A stretch of 64,000 nucleotides of DNA from Hirudo medicinalis (Eukaryota; Annelida; Clitellata; Hirudinida; Hirudinidae): assembly GCA_011800805.1 (NCBI GenBank), contig MPNW01000165.1, positions 32,674-96,673 on the forward strand. Reading direction: 5' to 3'. Below the pieces are notes generated by a model that was given only the letters and a program-made list of their open reading frames with translations, did not search any database and was not told where the DNA came from. The position numbers and the translations under genes were made by a program. This document shows, in pieces, positions 36,070 to 48,968 of this stretch. Each line of letters begins with the position of its first letter. The stretch's first letter is position 1.

Positions 36070-39000
36070 ATGTTGGGAGATTCAAATGGAACGAAAGGAC
36101 TTGAAGTGATCCAGGACAGCATGCAAAACCCACTGAAAGTGGAAGCTGGAAGCAAAGTAATTTCGAAGATTTATTGTTAATAATACTTACCAGTACCACT
36201 ATTGCAACGTCGATGTTTTTTTTAAACAACATCTGGTTAAACATATTTAATTTCAACTCTTTCTCAGAAAAAGGACACATCAGAGAGGGAATCTTCAAAG
36301 CTTCTCGGTTACATGCAGCCGATAAGGCAACAGCAACCTCAGCTACATCTTCATGGAAATGATGGAGACGGTGATGGTGACTTGGATGCAATGACTACTT
36401 TGAGTCAAAATAAACTTAGCATCTCCTCTCCTTCCAGTTCAGACCCCGTTTTACTTATCCCGACTCATCATCAACTTTTGCACAACCAGGAATCCCTTGA
36501 TTCTAATTTTCCGTCTTTAGCGGCAAAACCATTCACCATGTGCGCTGCGAACCCAAGCATCACCTGTATTCCTTATGCCATTTTCTCCGCGACAGATGCC
36601 ACCAGTTGTTGGAGCTCCCACTTCCAACATTTTAGTCATTCTCATCCAGAACTTTCAGCCTCTTACAATCAACAACAGAATCTCGACCAACAAGAAGGGC
36701 CAAATCAAAACCGCCAACAAGCTGAACAGCAACCTCCATCGAGAAGATCAGCATGTGACGGAACGTCTCAACGTCCAAACCTTAGCGAAACAACTAGATG
36801 GTCGCAGGAAAGTTTAGAAGATGGTCAGGACTCTAAGGATGAAGGAAAGCATGAAGAAAAAGAGCTTACTGGAGATTACGGATTGCCTGCAAGGCACCAG
36901 TCAGCCGTTTTCATGAGCTCTTCATTCTCAAACTCGGAAAGTTTTTGTCCATCTCAACAGTTGCTGCCAAATCCAGTGGATCAAGCATCCTATCAATATT
37001 TCAGTTCCCAGATGCAAATTCACCAGCAGCCCCAGCCAATGGAACAGCACAATAAAATGGGCTACCTTGATCAGGGATCGTCTCACATTGTGACCTCTCC
37101 CTACCCAGGGGTAACGCCTTCCAAAGTACTTCTTCGTTTTCCAGCCCCACAGCCATCTCCGGCATTTTCGTCGATCATCATTCAAGATCCCATGCTGGCG
37201 CCCTATTCACTCAATGCCTTTCAGACTCCGTCTGCGTCATCTCTCTTCCAGAATTCAAACTTTCCACATTTTCAATCGATTGCAACTTCTAAAATTATGC
37301 AGAACACGATTGCCTACGAAAATTGCCACAATCCTGTCAAATCGGAAATCCCAACGTTGTATCCGGGTTTATCTAACTTTCAGTCCGATGTCACCAATAT
37401 GCCACCGGCATCCTCCACAGGTCCGCCTGTTGTGGCAGAGTTTTTTCCAACCATTTACGTCTCTCCTTTGGGGATCATAGAAGTGAGTTTCTAAATATAA
37501 GTCTAAACATTACTCTACAATTCATCCGTTCAAATCTTATTCAATGATCTCGATCAAAATGCACAGGTCCTGCTCCGAAATCACGTGGTTGTGGAAATGA
37601 CACTGGACAGGGCAATCCGCATCGTCAACAGGATCCACAAAGCGGTGGTGGCAACCAGTTGCAGGGGCAACGCTTCTTGCATCTACCATGCGGCTGCCAA
37701 AATTTACCAGGACCACACGACCTTCGAGGTTCTAGCCTATGGAAACAGACAGGCCAGAGCCAGGACGGAATACATCGTCTTTGGCGGAAGCTTCAGCAAC
37801 ATGGCTGCCGGATATTGTGTCACCAGCGGAGGTCACATGAGCCTCGTGGCTAAACCAAACTTTAGCGATATCTCCAAGGACATGAGCAGGGCTCTTCTGT
37901 TTTCCTCCAATCGCTACGGAGCCGATCTTGTACCAGAGTGTGTACAAACGGTAGAAGGAGCGCGATACAGACTCCAGAGGAATGGGTCTATAACAGTAAG
38001 TCGAGATTGGTCTCAATCCCTTGTTCTGGTTGAGGATTTGCTATGTTATAAATTTGAATTTGTTATTAGGAAAATTCTCAACGCAATATGATGACTTTGA
38101 TTGATTCATTTACACTTTATCCGTTGTTTTTGTTTTCTAAATTTATGATTGTTTTTTTTTGTTTTTCTGCTTTTACAAGTCATCCATAAGCGGGACTATG
38201 TCCCTTCGAATGTGCATTTGACCACAAACGACTTTATGTTTATGTAGTCTTCTTGCGTTTTCTGTCTGTCATTATTATAAATCCAATCAATCAAGTTATC
38301 ATTTAGTTACTTGATATTTTATAGATTAACTCTATCCTAGAGAGAAGATTCAGATTGAGCGAGATGCTTAGCACGTGTTAAGTGTTAAGGTTTAACAATA
38401 AATATTAATTAATAATTTCCATGTGATTTATTAAAGACTGTTAACCTGTCGAATATCCACCGTCATGCTTCATCGACTGGAATTCGTCAAAACACTCTTT
38501 TCAGATTTCCATCAACTCAGTGCGAATCCACCAGACAGCCACATGTGACGTCATCGTGACGAGCGAACGGAAAAACCTAAGAGTATCTCCTGTGACCGGA
38601 TTGGCGAGGGTCATGACTCATTTTGTGGATATGACGGTCGAACCCGATTGGACTATAAGGGTGAAAAGGGGAGGGCACAAATTGCACGCCAGCCTATCGA
38701 GTTTCATACTTGCAAACGACCTGGTGGAATTCGGATTCGATTTGCAGCAGCGTCTCTTCATCCAGCCGATAAGAATCCACAAGGAAACTTTGATTTTTCA
38801 GGGTAAACCCCTCATCGATCGCCACGCAATAGTGGACATTCCCGACAGAGAGAAGGGAATGTCCCAAGCACCACCCTTTGAAGGTGAGACAGAAATAAAT
38901 AACGGCAGAGCAAGTCGAGCCAGCCTGATGTCGCAGAAAGAACACACGTCCCAGATGCAGATGGAAAACGAAAAGGTTTTCCATGATACTCCGGGCACGA

Positions 39001-39074
39001 AGTCACTCAAGAAGTCGGAGAAGGATTGGAAAGATACCATCGAGATCCCCGAGTTTGCCGACTGCATGCGTTGA
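36070..39074 (+). CDS. Unrecognised two-part protein, 4 exons
   Basis: Function not recognised. Exons 36070-36156, 36268-37482, 37567-37995 and 38505-39074 join with phase 0 throughout to 766 residues. Residues 1-434 are low complexity, rich in Gln, Ser, Pro and His, typical of disordered regions. From about 435 to 690 the composition becomes that of a folded domain: VVVEMTLDRAIRIVNRIHK, GNASCIYHAAAKIYQ, EYIVFGGSFSNMAAGYCV, RYGADLVPECVQTVEGARY, INSVRIHQTATCDVIVTS and LHASLSSFILANDLVEFGFD. The tail is charged. No signal peptide or membrane helix is visible. The second and third exons each have strong splice borders (GTGAGT, GTAAGT). The first exon is the least certain; if dropped, translation would start at the Met at 36313. 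A poly(A) signal follows at 39159. Confidence 0.72.
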
Positions 39075-39158
39075 AGCGCTCGTATGAAAAACTCACGAGT
39101 TTTAAAACTGCAAAACTGCATTATGAAATTCGCCAACATTTTGGAGTCCTATTACTTG

Positions 39159-39164
39159 AATAAA
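39159..39164 (+). terminator. Polyadenylation signal of upstream plus-strand gene
   Basis: AATAAA, 85 bases after the stop codon at 39074. Confidence 0.6.
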
Positions 39165-39263
39165 AATAATTAAGCGAAAAATAAGCCACATGAATTCTCA
39201 CCATTAAACGTAAGACAAAGACGAAAATGGCATTGATAGGAGGGGAAATCATAAAAGTTACTC

Positions 39264-39269
39264 TTTATT
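39264..39269 (-). terminator. Candidate polyadenylation signal of Atos gene
   Basis: TTTATT on the plus strand, AATAAA on the minus strand, 623 bases past the Atos stop. With the plus-strand signal 100 bases away, the two 3' UTRs converge almost end to end. Confidence 0.45.
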
Positions 39270-39891
39270 CAACAAATGTCTGCACATCTTCCAACCTCCT
39301 CAAAACTCATGAGCTAGGGATCATCATCACCATCATCTCTTAAAAATACAAATGTAATGGAAAGGTTATCACGACGTTCAAGTGGTTTGAACCAAACTTG
39401 TCCTAAAATAGTTTTCACGTACGAACGACTTCATACCAATGTAAGCTAAAGTTTTCCATTTCAACCCTTTTAATGAAAATTTGCAGATAATTTTGGATAA
39501 AAACAAACAACTGGTTGGGACGAAACAAGACGAATCGCGCTACCTAACACCAAACGACCTCTAAGATCAAAAACAATAAATAGTTTCACCATGGAAACAT
39601 GACTAATTGAGGATGAAGGCTGACAAGAAAAATCATTCACTTTGCAGCAGATGCAGTTAACTTTTGCTCCAAAATAGGAATCTCCGAAGATTTCTACCGA
39701 TTGATAAAACATATTCGTCGATCTCTATAAAATCTCAGAGCTTGACTCAAACAAGTCACCAAAAAAGTCTTTCAAATGACCTTCAAAAGAGAAAAAAAAC
39801 AATAATTTTTCCTTCAGACCCCCAGAAAATGACAAGACGCACCATGAAAATGTTCATCGTCAATGTAAGAATGATGCTCGAGGGGTTTCTC
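39270..39891 (-). other. Presumed 3' UTR of Atos gene
   Basis: Non-coding stretch between the Atos stop codon and its candidate poly(A) signal. Open frames on the plus strand here are antisense and unsupported. Confidence 0.4.
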
Positions 39892-42800
39892 TTATCTCTT
39901 TGGCGAATATTTAGGATTCTCTGGCGCCTCAGTGAAAGACCTCAGTTCGTAGTGATATATTCGATTGTCCAGCTCAAAACGATCCCTGGCGAAAATCAGT
40001 CGAATATCTGTGTGGAGGTAAATTTTACACTGCTTGCTACTGGCAAACCTGAAGTAAAATATAATCGAAAGAAATTAACTCAAAATAACTTACATGCTCA
40101 ACAAGCAATATTATTAATAACATTATTAAACATTCTTATAGGATAATTTCCCAACACAGGTACTGGTGAGGACGAGTAAATGAAATGTTTTCAAGGGTTC
40201 AAGTTGAACACATTCAAGTTAAAAACAGTTTAAAAAACTCAAACTTGTACTTTAATCCACAAACAAGTTCACAAAAATTGTTTCTAGCAAGAATAGTTGG
40301 AAATTCAACAACAAAGGCATAAGCAGGATTTGAAAGGCAATGAATATGTAAATTTCCTAAAACATTAAACATAATAACCATCAAATAAAAAATTTAGGGG
40401 AAAACTAATTTGGGCACTGACCTCAAGTGTATAAGGTACCTCAAGTACACCGGCGCACCGGGCACGTCGCTAGGGCTGCCGGGAGTGGGCATGTAGACGG
40501 TCTTCTGTCTGAGCAGGGTCTGGTGGTTGGGTGGCATGTCGCTGACATCATAGGTCACCACAAAGATTTTCACCACTGACTTGTTTGGGTTGAAGAGAGT
40601 CTAAAAGAAAGGACAAATTATGATAACTTGACAACCGCTCAGCTGTAACTGAATGAAAGGTACAAATTATTATTATTCGGATTGTTTTCTTGTTACCATT
40701 TTTATCTTCAACTAAGTCAACTTTTGTTAACAATAACCTATTAAACATTCATCAAATCCATAGTTTATAAATAGCACTTTTTATGTTTTCTTATGATTAC
40801 AATGCCCTCCCCAAGATATTTACAGATTTTTTTTTCTGACAGTAATAACTACAATAACCCTACTCACTTTCTTCATGCCACACATTATATAGTCCCTCAT
40901 TTGCTAAATCTACCTTCAAACTCTTTTCATTCAATGTTATGGTCCATGATTATACTCTTCAATTCCATTATCAATAAAAGATCAATTTCAATCTTGTCCT
41001 TTCAATATTCTTTATCTGTTGTTTAAAAAGCCTTACAAGTTGTACATATTGCGCAGCATTCTTTAAGTAGTTCATTTGTTTACTTTTGTTCTTACGGTGC
41101 CTACTTGTAACATGTTAATGAGGGTCAGTCTGATAGCAGAAGCATGTGTTTCCTTAAGGCTGACCCTTGAGTTATTTATTTGGTTTCTTGTGTTGCTTTG
41201 GTGTTTGTTATTGCTGTTGGTGCTTGTTGGTGTTGAATAAAATTGCTCAAAAAAAAAACCCAACAATTTATTGTGATTTTATACATGACAATCTACTGGG
41301 TAACATGTTAAAGTTGAATGAAATATTTAGAAAAACAGCAATAATCTTCACTCACAACTTGAACTGTGCCCTTGTTGGGAACCTTATAACCTCTCTTGGA
41401 GTGGCTCTCCAAGTTTATGTGACCCTGAAATCAATGGAGGAGCTTGTGTTATTGTTAAATTGTTGGTATTTTAAAAATATATTTGCACCAAAAAAAGTCA
41501 ATAATCAAAAGTTAACAATCAAAATCAAAAACAATCACAAGTAAAAAATAGTTTGCAACTCTAATTAACTCATGGAATATTTCCAAACAATAAAGCTATG
41601 CATGTGCTTGTAGAATTTCTGGCTAATCAAAAGAATTTATATCAAAACAATATTTATTAATATTGCTGGTGATTTATTTATCACAACTTGCCATTAAATA
41701 TGACCAATTAGACAAAGAAAACAATCAGCTGCAACTGACTAAATAAGGAGATGGAGCAGAATCTTCTGAAAGACTAAAGAAGAAAGCCAGACAGGGAAGT
41801 GTGAGGTGTGACGGACAGAACGAACCGCTCGCTCCAATTTCTACAGCGAACCCATCGATGACTCCTGCCGGTTGGATCCTCCCGTTTATAAGACTCTCCT
41901 GTGTCGATGTTTGATTTAATTATTAAATCAATATTCAGTTATTAAACAAAAAAATAAAGTTAAAATGACAAAGGCTAATAATAATGAAATATTTAATAGA
42001 CAATAATTAATGTAAGTATTACTTTCCTTATCTCACAACAACCAACTCTAGTTGATTTAATTGTCAGCTCAAGTAAATGAGCTACTATAAAAATAAAATA
42101 GGGCAGTTGTTGCTATTAATTATGGATTCCTATTAAAGTCAACAACAACATCAACTTCATTTAACGTGAACGTTAAAAATATGAAAATATGAAAATGAGA
42201 AATTTGTAAACGAATGCGTCAATGTTGAATTTGTTAGAGTAATATTCTAGTTATATTATTAGTTAGAATATTATTATTAGAATATTAACTAATATTAGCT
42301 TTATAGTATTCTACCTCAAAATTGCCCAGAAGACAATTAGTTGAAGCTGGAGCACTGGAGCTGAAAGCCTGCTTCAACCTGTTGCAACCGTCGCTGTTGT
42401 CCCCAGCATCATCGAGGTTGTTGCAGGAGAGGGAACTGATGATATTGATAATAATTTAACTTGATAAGTTAAGTATTGATAATAAGTTAACTTGACAAGT
42501 TAAGTATTGATAATAATTTAACTTGATAAGTTAAGTATTGATAATAAGTTAACTTGACAAGTTAAGTATTGATAATAAGTTAAATTGATAAGTTAAGTAT
42601 TGACAATAAGTTAATTTGATAAGTTAAGTATTGATAATAAGTTAACTTGATAAGTTAAGTATTGATAATAAGTTAACTTGATAAAAATATGATGTGTGAT
42701 TGAAAATATAAATTAATGTCTTCATCATCTTAGGTAGGAATGGACGGCCATTAACAGCTGACCAGTAATATTTAAAGAAGGTTGGTCAAACAAAATATGA

Positions 42801-45800
42801 AAATATTTAATACACGTCACTTATAGGATTACTCTTGAAGACCAATTTGTTTCTTATTAAAATTATATTCTAATGTTATTAGTTCTTACTTTTTGATAGC
42901 CTGGACAGAATTGAGGCTGCTGTCATAATCGAAACAACCAGCGGAGAGTCTTTTGGCAGGAACCTGGTTATTGTTATGACGAACAAATATAAACAAATAT
43001 AAACAAAACGTCACGGGAGCACGGGAGATAATTTTTGCGTTAATTTTTTTTATCATCAGTCATTTCATATTCTAATTTCTTATTTTTGCACTCTAATTAA
43101 ACTGTTTCTTGAATTAATCATTTTTAAGTAATAACTTAACAACAAAATGAATAACATCACTTCTCATCTCTGTTCTTGCCTACATACCATCACCGAAGTT
43201 AATGTAAGTATTATTCTTCCAATTACTAGGACTACAGATCTCTTTCCAAATTCGCACCATCATCATCACCATGAAAAGATCGAGGAAATAACTGTTACTC
43301 ACAGGACTGGACTGCATTGGGAGTTTGGTTCTCGAGTTGAACACCATGCTGGAACTGTGCTGGACTCGAACTCTGAAACCCTTCTTCTCCACCTCGGTCG
43401 GCACCCTGGGACCACTTTGATGGTAACCATTGCCATTTAAAATTCTGTCTTCAATTCCCAGTCCTTTGTTGCTTTTTGTCAAGTTCGAGATGTTTGTGTC
43501 GGGAGATTTCTGATGGAAATAAATAAAGTGCAATTCATTTTTAATGCTTAATAAGTCAAAATATGACTTAATAAATTAAATCATAACTAATGAAATAAAA
43601 ATGTGTGTAAAACATGTCAAACCTGCTGTAGAAGACTTTGGCTTTTGGGATCCCCAAAGAGCATAGAAGGGTGTTTGGAATCCTGAGGTGTCTTGGACTG
43701 CAGACGTCTGGGAATCGCCGACAGGGATCTCAAGGGGGTGACCTCGGATTGCGGTCGAGTTTCATTGCAGAGATGAAGCGTTGATGGTGGAAGATATGAA
43801 ACACCATGGACATTATCAGTATCATATCTCTGTTGAGGTTGATTGCTTTTGAAACTCTTCAATAAATTAGCTGCCCTTATGTTCTCCTCATGGATTATGT
43901 AATCATTGCTTTTGAGAAAGTTACATTCATATTCCTGAGTTTCACGTTGGTGAGATCTTTCAAATTTGGTTGAAGTGAAGGCCTCTTTAGAAGTATGCCA
44001 GAGTTGGGTGTCTCCAGCTTCATCTCCAACGCTGAACACGGGTCTCTGTTCATCAGTTTCAAGTGATGAAGCCAACACTTCTTCCAATGTTTGGTCTTTT
44101 TTCTGCCTCTTAATGGAGTTTTGGTCCTTTAGAGAATCAAGGAATTCAGAAGCTTCTGAAAACGAAAGTTCTCTTTTATTGAGACCTTCCCGATCAAAAC
44201 TCTCACTTGCAAAGCACGAATGGCTTTCTGATTTCATGCAGTCAGGTGAGGCAAGGCTGGCTCTATTATTATCACAGACACATTTGTGCTTGGATGGATT
44301 TCCACTGATCACAGATTTTTGCTTGTCATTGTCTTCACTTGGAAGCCTGTTCTTCATGGAATTGTCGAGATCCGAATTGTCGTTTCTATGAGGAACCTCA
44401 TCCCTAAAAGAGGTAACATTCATTTTGGAAGGTTCCAAATGTGACTGTTGCCAAGTACCATCCCTTGCTATGGAACATTTAGATCCTGGGTGCTTCTTCT
44501 TGCAAAGCCTTGATAGGCGTTCATACATTTCCTCTGGATTCATTGGCTCTGCCATGTTAACCAAGGTCTCGTTCAAGAGCAAATCAAAATCTGGTGAGCA
44601 ACTATTTTCGCTGTCAGTCACACTCTGATCCTTGAGAAGCATTTGAGCAAAGCTCATCCCTAACTCACCCCTCTTCGCTGCAATGTTTATGGGCATTGAT
44701 GACTTTTTGATTCTAGAAAAATCAGGAGATAAAGATCTATTTATTAGTTCTAGTTCTCTATTTGTGCTGGAATTACATGGTAATTTCTTGGATAGCATTG
44801 AACAATGTTTTGATTGAAGATTCCTAGGTAAGCTTATATCAACACCTCTGTTTAAGTAACAATTGCCTATGGATTCCTTGTAGTTCTTGTTCGGTTCATC
44901 GTAGAAGCTGGGACTTGTGGCGGACCAATAAGAGTCTTCTAAAGACAGATGGCTACCTGAAAGTTCAGATGTTAACTTCAAATTCTTCATGCCAGTCTCA
45001 ATACCAGCTGTCAGCAACGGAAGTGTCTTTACGCTCACACCTCCTCTAACACTGGCAACGTGACCTATTTTAACCTCACATTGAGATTTGTAGTCATTGT
45101 AGCCAATTCCATAAGCATCATCTTTCCAGTCTGACGGCAGACCGTCGACGGCATTGTTCGGAAAGCAATTCTTAAATGCAGCTTCAGAGACCGACTGAAG
45201 CATTGGCGCCTCAAGGATGCTGCCCAACTGGCACTGCTGCATTGGAAGGCGTTGTTTAGAAAGCGTTGAGCTGCATGACTTGCTGACAAGTTTTGGGGAG
45301 CCCGTGATATTCTGAAACACGGCTTCAAACCTGAAAGACAAACAGTACAGCTCTAGTAATAAGGGGATAATGTTATGTAAATAGCGTCCTGACAAGGCAG
45401 CTTTGGGCAGTTTGCACCTGCCGATTAGAAAATTCCTATTCATGAGATGTAAAATTACCTGGGGCAGGGAGATTTAGACCTTGACACCCTTTTTTTATTG
45501 AGGGCACCTTTGGATAAAGATTTGCTGGCTTGGTTGGAGAAGCAGGGGTGACCTGATTCAGAAATCTCATGACATATTGGCTCTGGAATTTCTGGCATAC
45601 GAGACAAATATGCCAGCCACACCTGGAGCAGAAATGAAAGTGTTGAGAAAATTTAATATAATTTGATTTTATATTAGAGCTTTGTTAGAAATTTTACCTA
45701 TTAATCAGTCCAGGGCAACATGATTTATGTTTGATAATATTTTGAAAATTTACTCATAATTGTTGATATTTCATATTTCAAAATTCCATTTCAAACAGAC

Positions 45801-47836
45801 AAAAAAATTTACTTGTTGCTTTATAATTAAAAGATGATATCAATGGTGCAACATCACTTGAAAGAATTTATTACAAAGCTTTAGTACAAGTTAAAATGAA
45901 TAAATTATAAATAAGCAGTTACTTTGTTACCTTAAAGTTGGTGGACTTGTTGACATTCCCGACCGGAAACACGTGGAGCTGCGGATCTTGAGTGAATGTG
46001 GTGGTGCAAAATTCTGCTGGTGGTGACACTCTTGTTGAAAAATAAAAAATACATTCATTGATAGTAATACATTCATCACAATAAGTCCATGTAATAACTG
46101 ATTAACCAATTGAAAGTAATCTTTATTCACAAATTTTACAAAAACCATCTTTGATGTCAAGAGATGTTTCGTACAACTTACAATTGCTGTTTTAAATTAA
46201 TTAATTCTTTGTGACAAGAAGAGTTAGCTTGCCAGCAAGACATCAATATTCAGCAGCTCTATTAGCATCATTGTGAGCTAGCACATGTAGCGGTAATGTA
46301 AACGAGGGAGCCAATTGCATATCATAGTAGCATCGAGAGTGTGACGAAAATACCAATGCATTACCTACCTGTATCCAATGCATGAGGGACGTTTGCCTTG
46401 ACTTGAAGACAGCCATGAGCTGAGCTGGGAAAAGTGTAGGTAAGACTTGAGCGCCTGGAAGAGATTCTTCGGTGATACGATAGTCTCTCCGGGTCTGGAA
46501 ATGGTTGGTTGTTATTAGTTGACTGAGGTGGATATTTTTCACCATAAAGTATAACGCCTTTTTTATGATGTGTACATTGCAATGCATAATTTTGGCCCAG
46601 GTTCGAAGCACACAATTTATACAGTTATCTTTTAAATTACTGCTCATACAATTTATTAAATTTATTAAAAGTATTTATTCCTTAGTCTTTAAAAAAAGTC
46701 AAAAAACCAAGAAGGTCTTACAAAATCAACTAACTTTTTTTGAACAGTCTGTATGGTCCACTGCTCCAAGAGAACATAGCTGTCATCTTCATAGGGAGGA
46801 GTGACATCTGTGGAGACAGATCTCAGTTGGCCATGGGGACAGCTGGGTAGAATGAGGACCTCGACACACAGAGGCACCTGGTTTCTCCACATGGTTTGCA
46901 TTTGTTTCAAGATCTGATTAGTCTTGATGCACTGAAGTGGACAATTAAGGGAAGACGCTTTAATTGTTCGGAGTTCAAGCAAGACATAAAGTAGCACTGA
47001 TGACAACAAGTAATACTGGAGAAATTAAATGACTTCTATTTGACTCCAGTTTGCAGATGAATAAAGAACAGATAATGGAAGATGACACGCATTATGTACT
47101 GCAATTATGTGAGATAATAAAGCAGATGCTGGGGAATATTAAAATGATTAATCGTGCAAAATACTAATTACGGTCATAATTACTGTAATCTTGTTTAAGA
47201 TTTGGTCAAATTATCTCTATATAGAGCTAGTATTTGTTAAGTAAGTCCTCTTATTCCTTAGCAAATCTCTCAAGGAGATTACGATCAGACTGTTCAGCTC
47301 TATTCATGCCTAAAATGGCAAGATCTTTTAACAAAGTAGGTCTAACAAAGTAGATCTTAAACTGTGCCATGTTTTTGAATGACGTCATTTGAACAAGAAA
47401 CGAACAAACACCTACTCAATATAGCATCATAACATCCAGTTCATCCAGGAAATTACAAAGTATAAAGAATGTGAAAAATAATTCTCTCAAGATTTGAAAT
47501 GTTATTCAGAGCAAAAGAATCGGTGGATCTGTATTAATAACAACCATGTAATTAATATAGTTCATACAATTAATTTAGTGGAACAAAGCTCCTCATAGCG
47601 ACATAATGAAATTTCAACATTCTAAGATCAGATTCTTGGCATATAATAAAAAAACAACTAACCTGAACGCTAGTGGATCCACAAACATGACCAGACCAGA
47701 TGCCCACGTCTTTGGGGCAATGCGGGCCATCTTGTCGTCCCTTGACAGAGGTGAAGGGCTGCCTGCTTTCAAGAATCAGCATGCCCAGTTGCACAAAAAA
47801 CTCGCTGGGATCCGTTTCTCCGAGATCATCGACCAT
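39892..47836 (-). CDS. Atos homologue (FAM214 family nuclear protein), 13 coding exons
   Basis: Orthologue group of Drosophila atossa and human ATOSA/ATOSB, nuclear proteins that act as transcriptional regulators. Minus-strand exons 47836-47663, 46931-46735, 46494-46369, 46030-45931, 45622-45459, 45330-43623, 43509-43303, 42963-42890, 42435-42315, 41898-41740, 41424-41356, 40600-40422 and 40048-39892 join in frame to 1144 residues (human ATOSA is close to this size). Seen: acidic/hydrophobic start (DPSEFFVQLGMLILES); VPLCVEVLILPSCPHG and VLLEQW; KSYLHFSQLSSWLSSS; a 569-residue low-complexity exon; then the DUF4210-type block LLGNFE-ESLINGRIQPAG-EIGASGSFCPSHLTLP (about 950-995), GHINLESHSKRGYKVP, TLFNPNKSVVKIFVV, YLRYLIHLRF and IYLHTDIRLIFARD to the terminal NPKYSPKR. 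The start Met is 8 bases inside an exon with a clear acceptor, so a 5' UTR exon lies upstream. Confidence 0.93.
41049..41248 (-). repeat. Dispersed ~200-bp repeat, copy 2 (inverted)
   Basis: Near-identical to the reverse complement of 2459-2661, with a few single-base differences and a small insertion (CACCAACAAG near the GAGCAATTTTATTCAAC end). It sits in the Atos intron between exons 41424-41356 and 40600-40422. Confidence 0.8.
42441..42684. repeat. 31-bp minisatellite with internal palindrome
   Basis: Eight tandem copies of a 31-base AT-rich unit built around TTAACTTGATAAGTTAA, which is a 7-base inverted repeat with a 3-base loop. Copies differ at a few positions (GACAAG for GATAAG, AATTT for AAGTT). 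The array begins six bases before Atos exon 42435-42315 on the minus strand, so it abuts that exon's splice acceptor. Confidence 0.9.
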
Positions 47837-48289
47837 GATGCCGACTAAAATTTTGAATGAATACAAGAAATGGAATGACAACGATTTGGATCAATATCCA
47901 ATAAGCTTAAAATAATAATAACAATGTTTAAAGTTTCTCTTGTAAGTGCAAGCTTTTATAAACCTCTAAATTTAATGTCTGTGTTTGATCAACATTTTAC
48001 TCAAAAAGCTAATTTTAATGCTTAAAATATTATATCCGGCAATACATGTAATGTTCAGAAGCTAACGCGGTGCGGTTTGAATTACTGGTTTTTTTAGAGA
48101 ACCCGATCCTATGGTAATCTTAAACCAGTGAAAAGTTTGAATCAACATTCAGCTCAATGATTTGAATCATGCAAGGAAAACACCAGGCCATAATCATGTG
48201 AAGTATTTAAGGGTGAATTTTGATCTTCATTTGAGTGTAAAGCATTGGGATTCCTGCCGATCACATTCTCCTGATCACATCCTCCCGAC

Positions 48290-48475
48290 ATGGAGGATTT
48301 TACGAGCCGTCATTCACGTTCTCATAATAATGCTGGAGTATGCAAGTGGTTCGTGTGGTTGCATTCCTGCCTGTTGTGCTAAAGGAGCTATAACAGTAAC
48401 TCAGTCATGAGTTTGGAACCTGGCCTATTTTAGCACTGGCACTCTTTGGATGGAATAGGTGCTTTATAAATGTTC
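48290..48475 (+). mobile_element. Diverged SINE-like copy
   Basis: Carries GGTTGCATTCCTGCC, then GTTTGGAACCTGG (B-box-like) and ends AGGTGCTTTATAAATG, a variant of the GGCGCTATATAAATG tail seen at 1148, 1385 and 50212. Ends are unclear. Confidence 0.4.
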
Positions 48476-48844
48476 CTGGGACTAAGCACCTGTGGTGCTG
48501 ATCAAACTATCCATAGCCCTACTATTCCTATACAATCAGATTAAAACTCATTTCAAAATTATTTTGGTAAAACTGACAATACTAAAAGTATTTATTAATA
48601 CTAATATTTCAGACTGTTGTAGACAAGAGCACATTCTTAGTAGACAATTGATAACAATAAGTGTAATTAGGATTTATAAATCCTTTGGTAACAACCAAAT
48701 CAAACTTGGCCTAATTCCAATGAAAGCATCAGTTTTAAATATCATTATTCATCAGTTTTCAAACTGCTGAAAACTTTACAGCACCTCGGAAGTTAAAAGC
48801 AATGTTCTGATGTTAAACCACTGTATTTTGCCCTTGAACATCAA

Positions 48845-48912
48845 TAGTAATAATAATAATAATAATAATAATAGTAATAATAGTAATAATAGTAATAATA
48901 GTAATAGTAATA

Positions 48913-48959
<47 letters not shown>

Positions 48960-48968
48960 TAATAATAA
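48845..48968. repeat. (TAA)n microsatellite
   Basis: About 40 TAA triplets with regular TAG interruptions, ending in ATGGTGATG. Confidence 0.9.

Noticed and set aside
39664..40146. 160-residue plus-strand open frame
   Set aside because: Lies antisense to the last Atos exon (40048-39892) and its 3' UTR; no recognised motif.
42441..42684. Possible CRISPR array
   Set aside because: The 31-base units are directly adjacent without unique spacers, and the host is a eukaryote; it is a minisatellite.
43966..44391. 141-residue plus-strand open frame
   Set aside because: Antisense shadow of the large Atos exon, which is continuous with in-frame neighbours.
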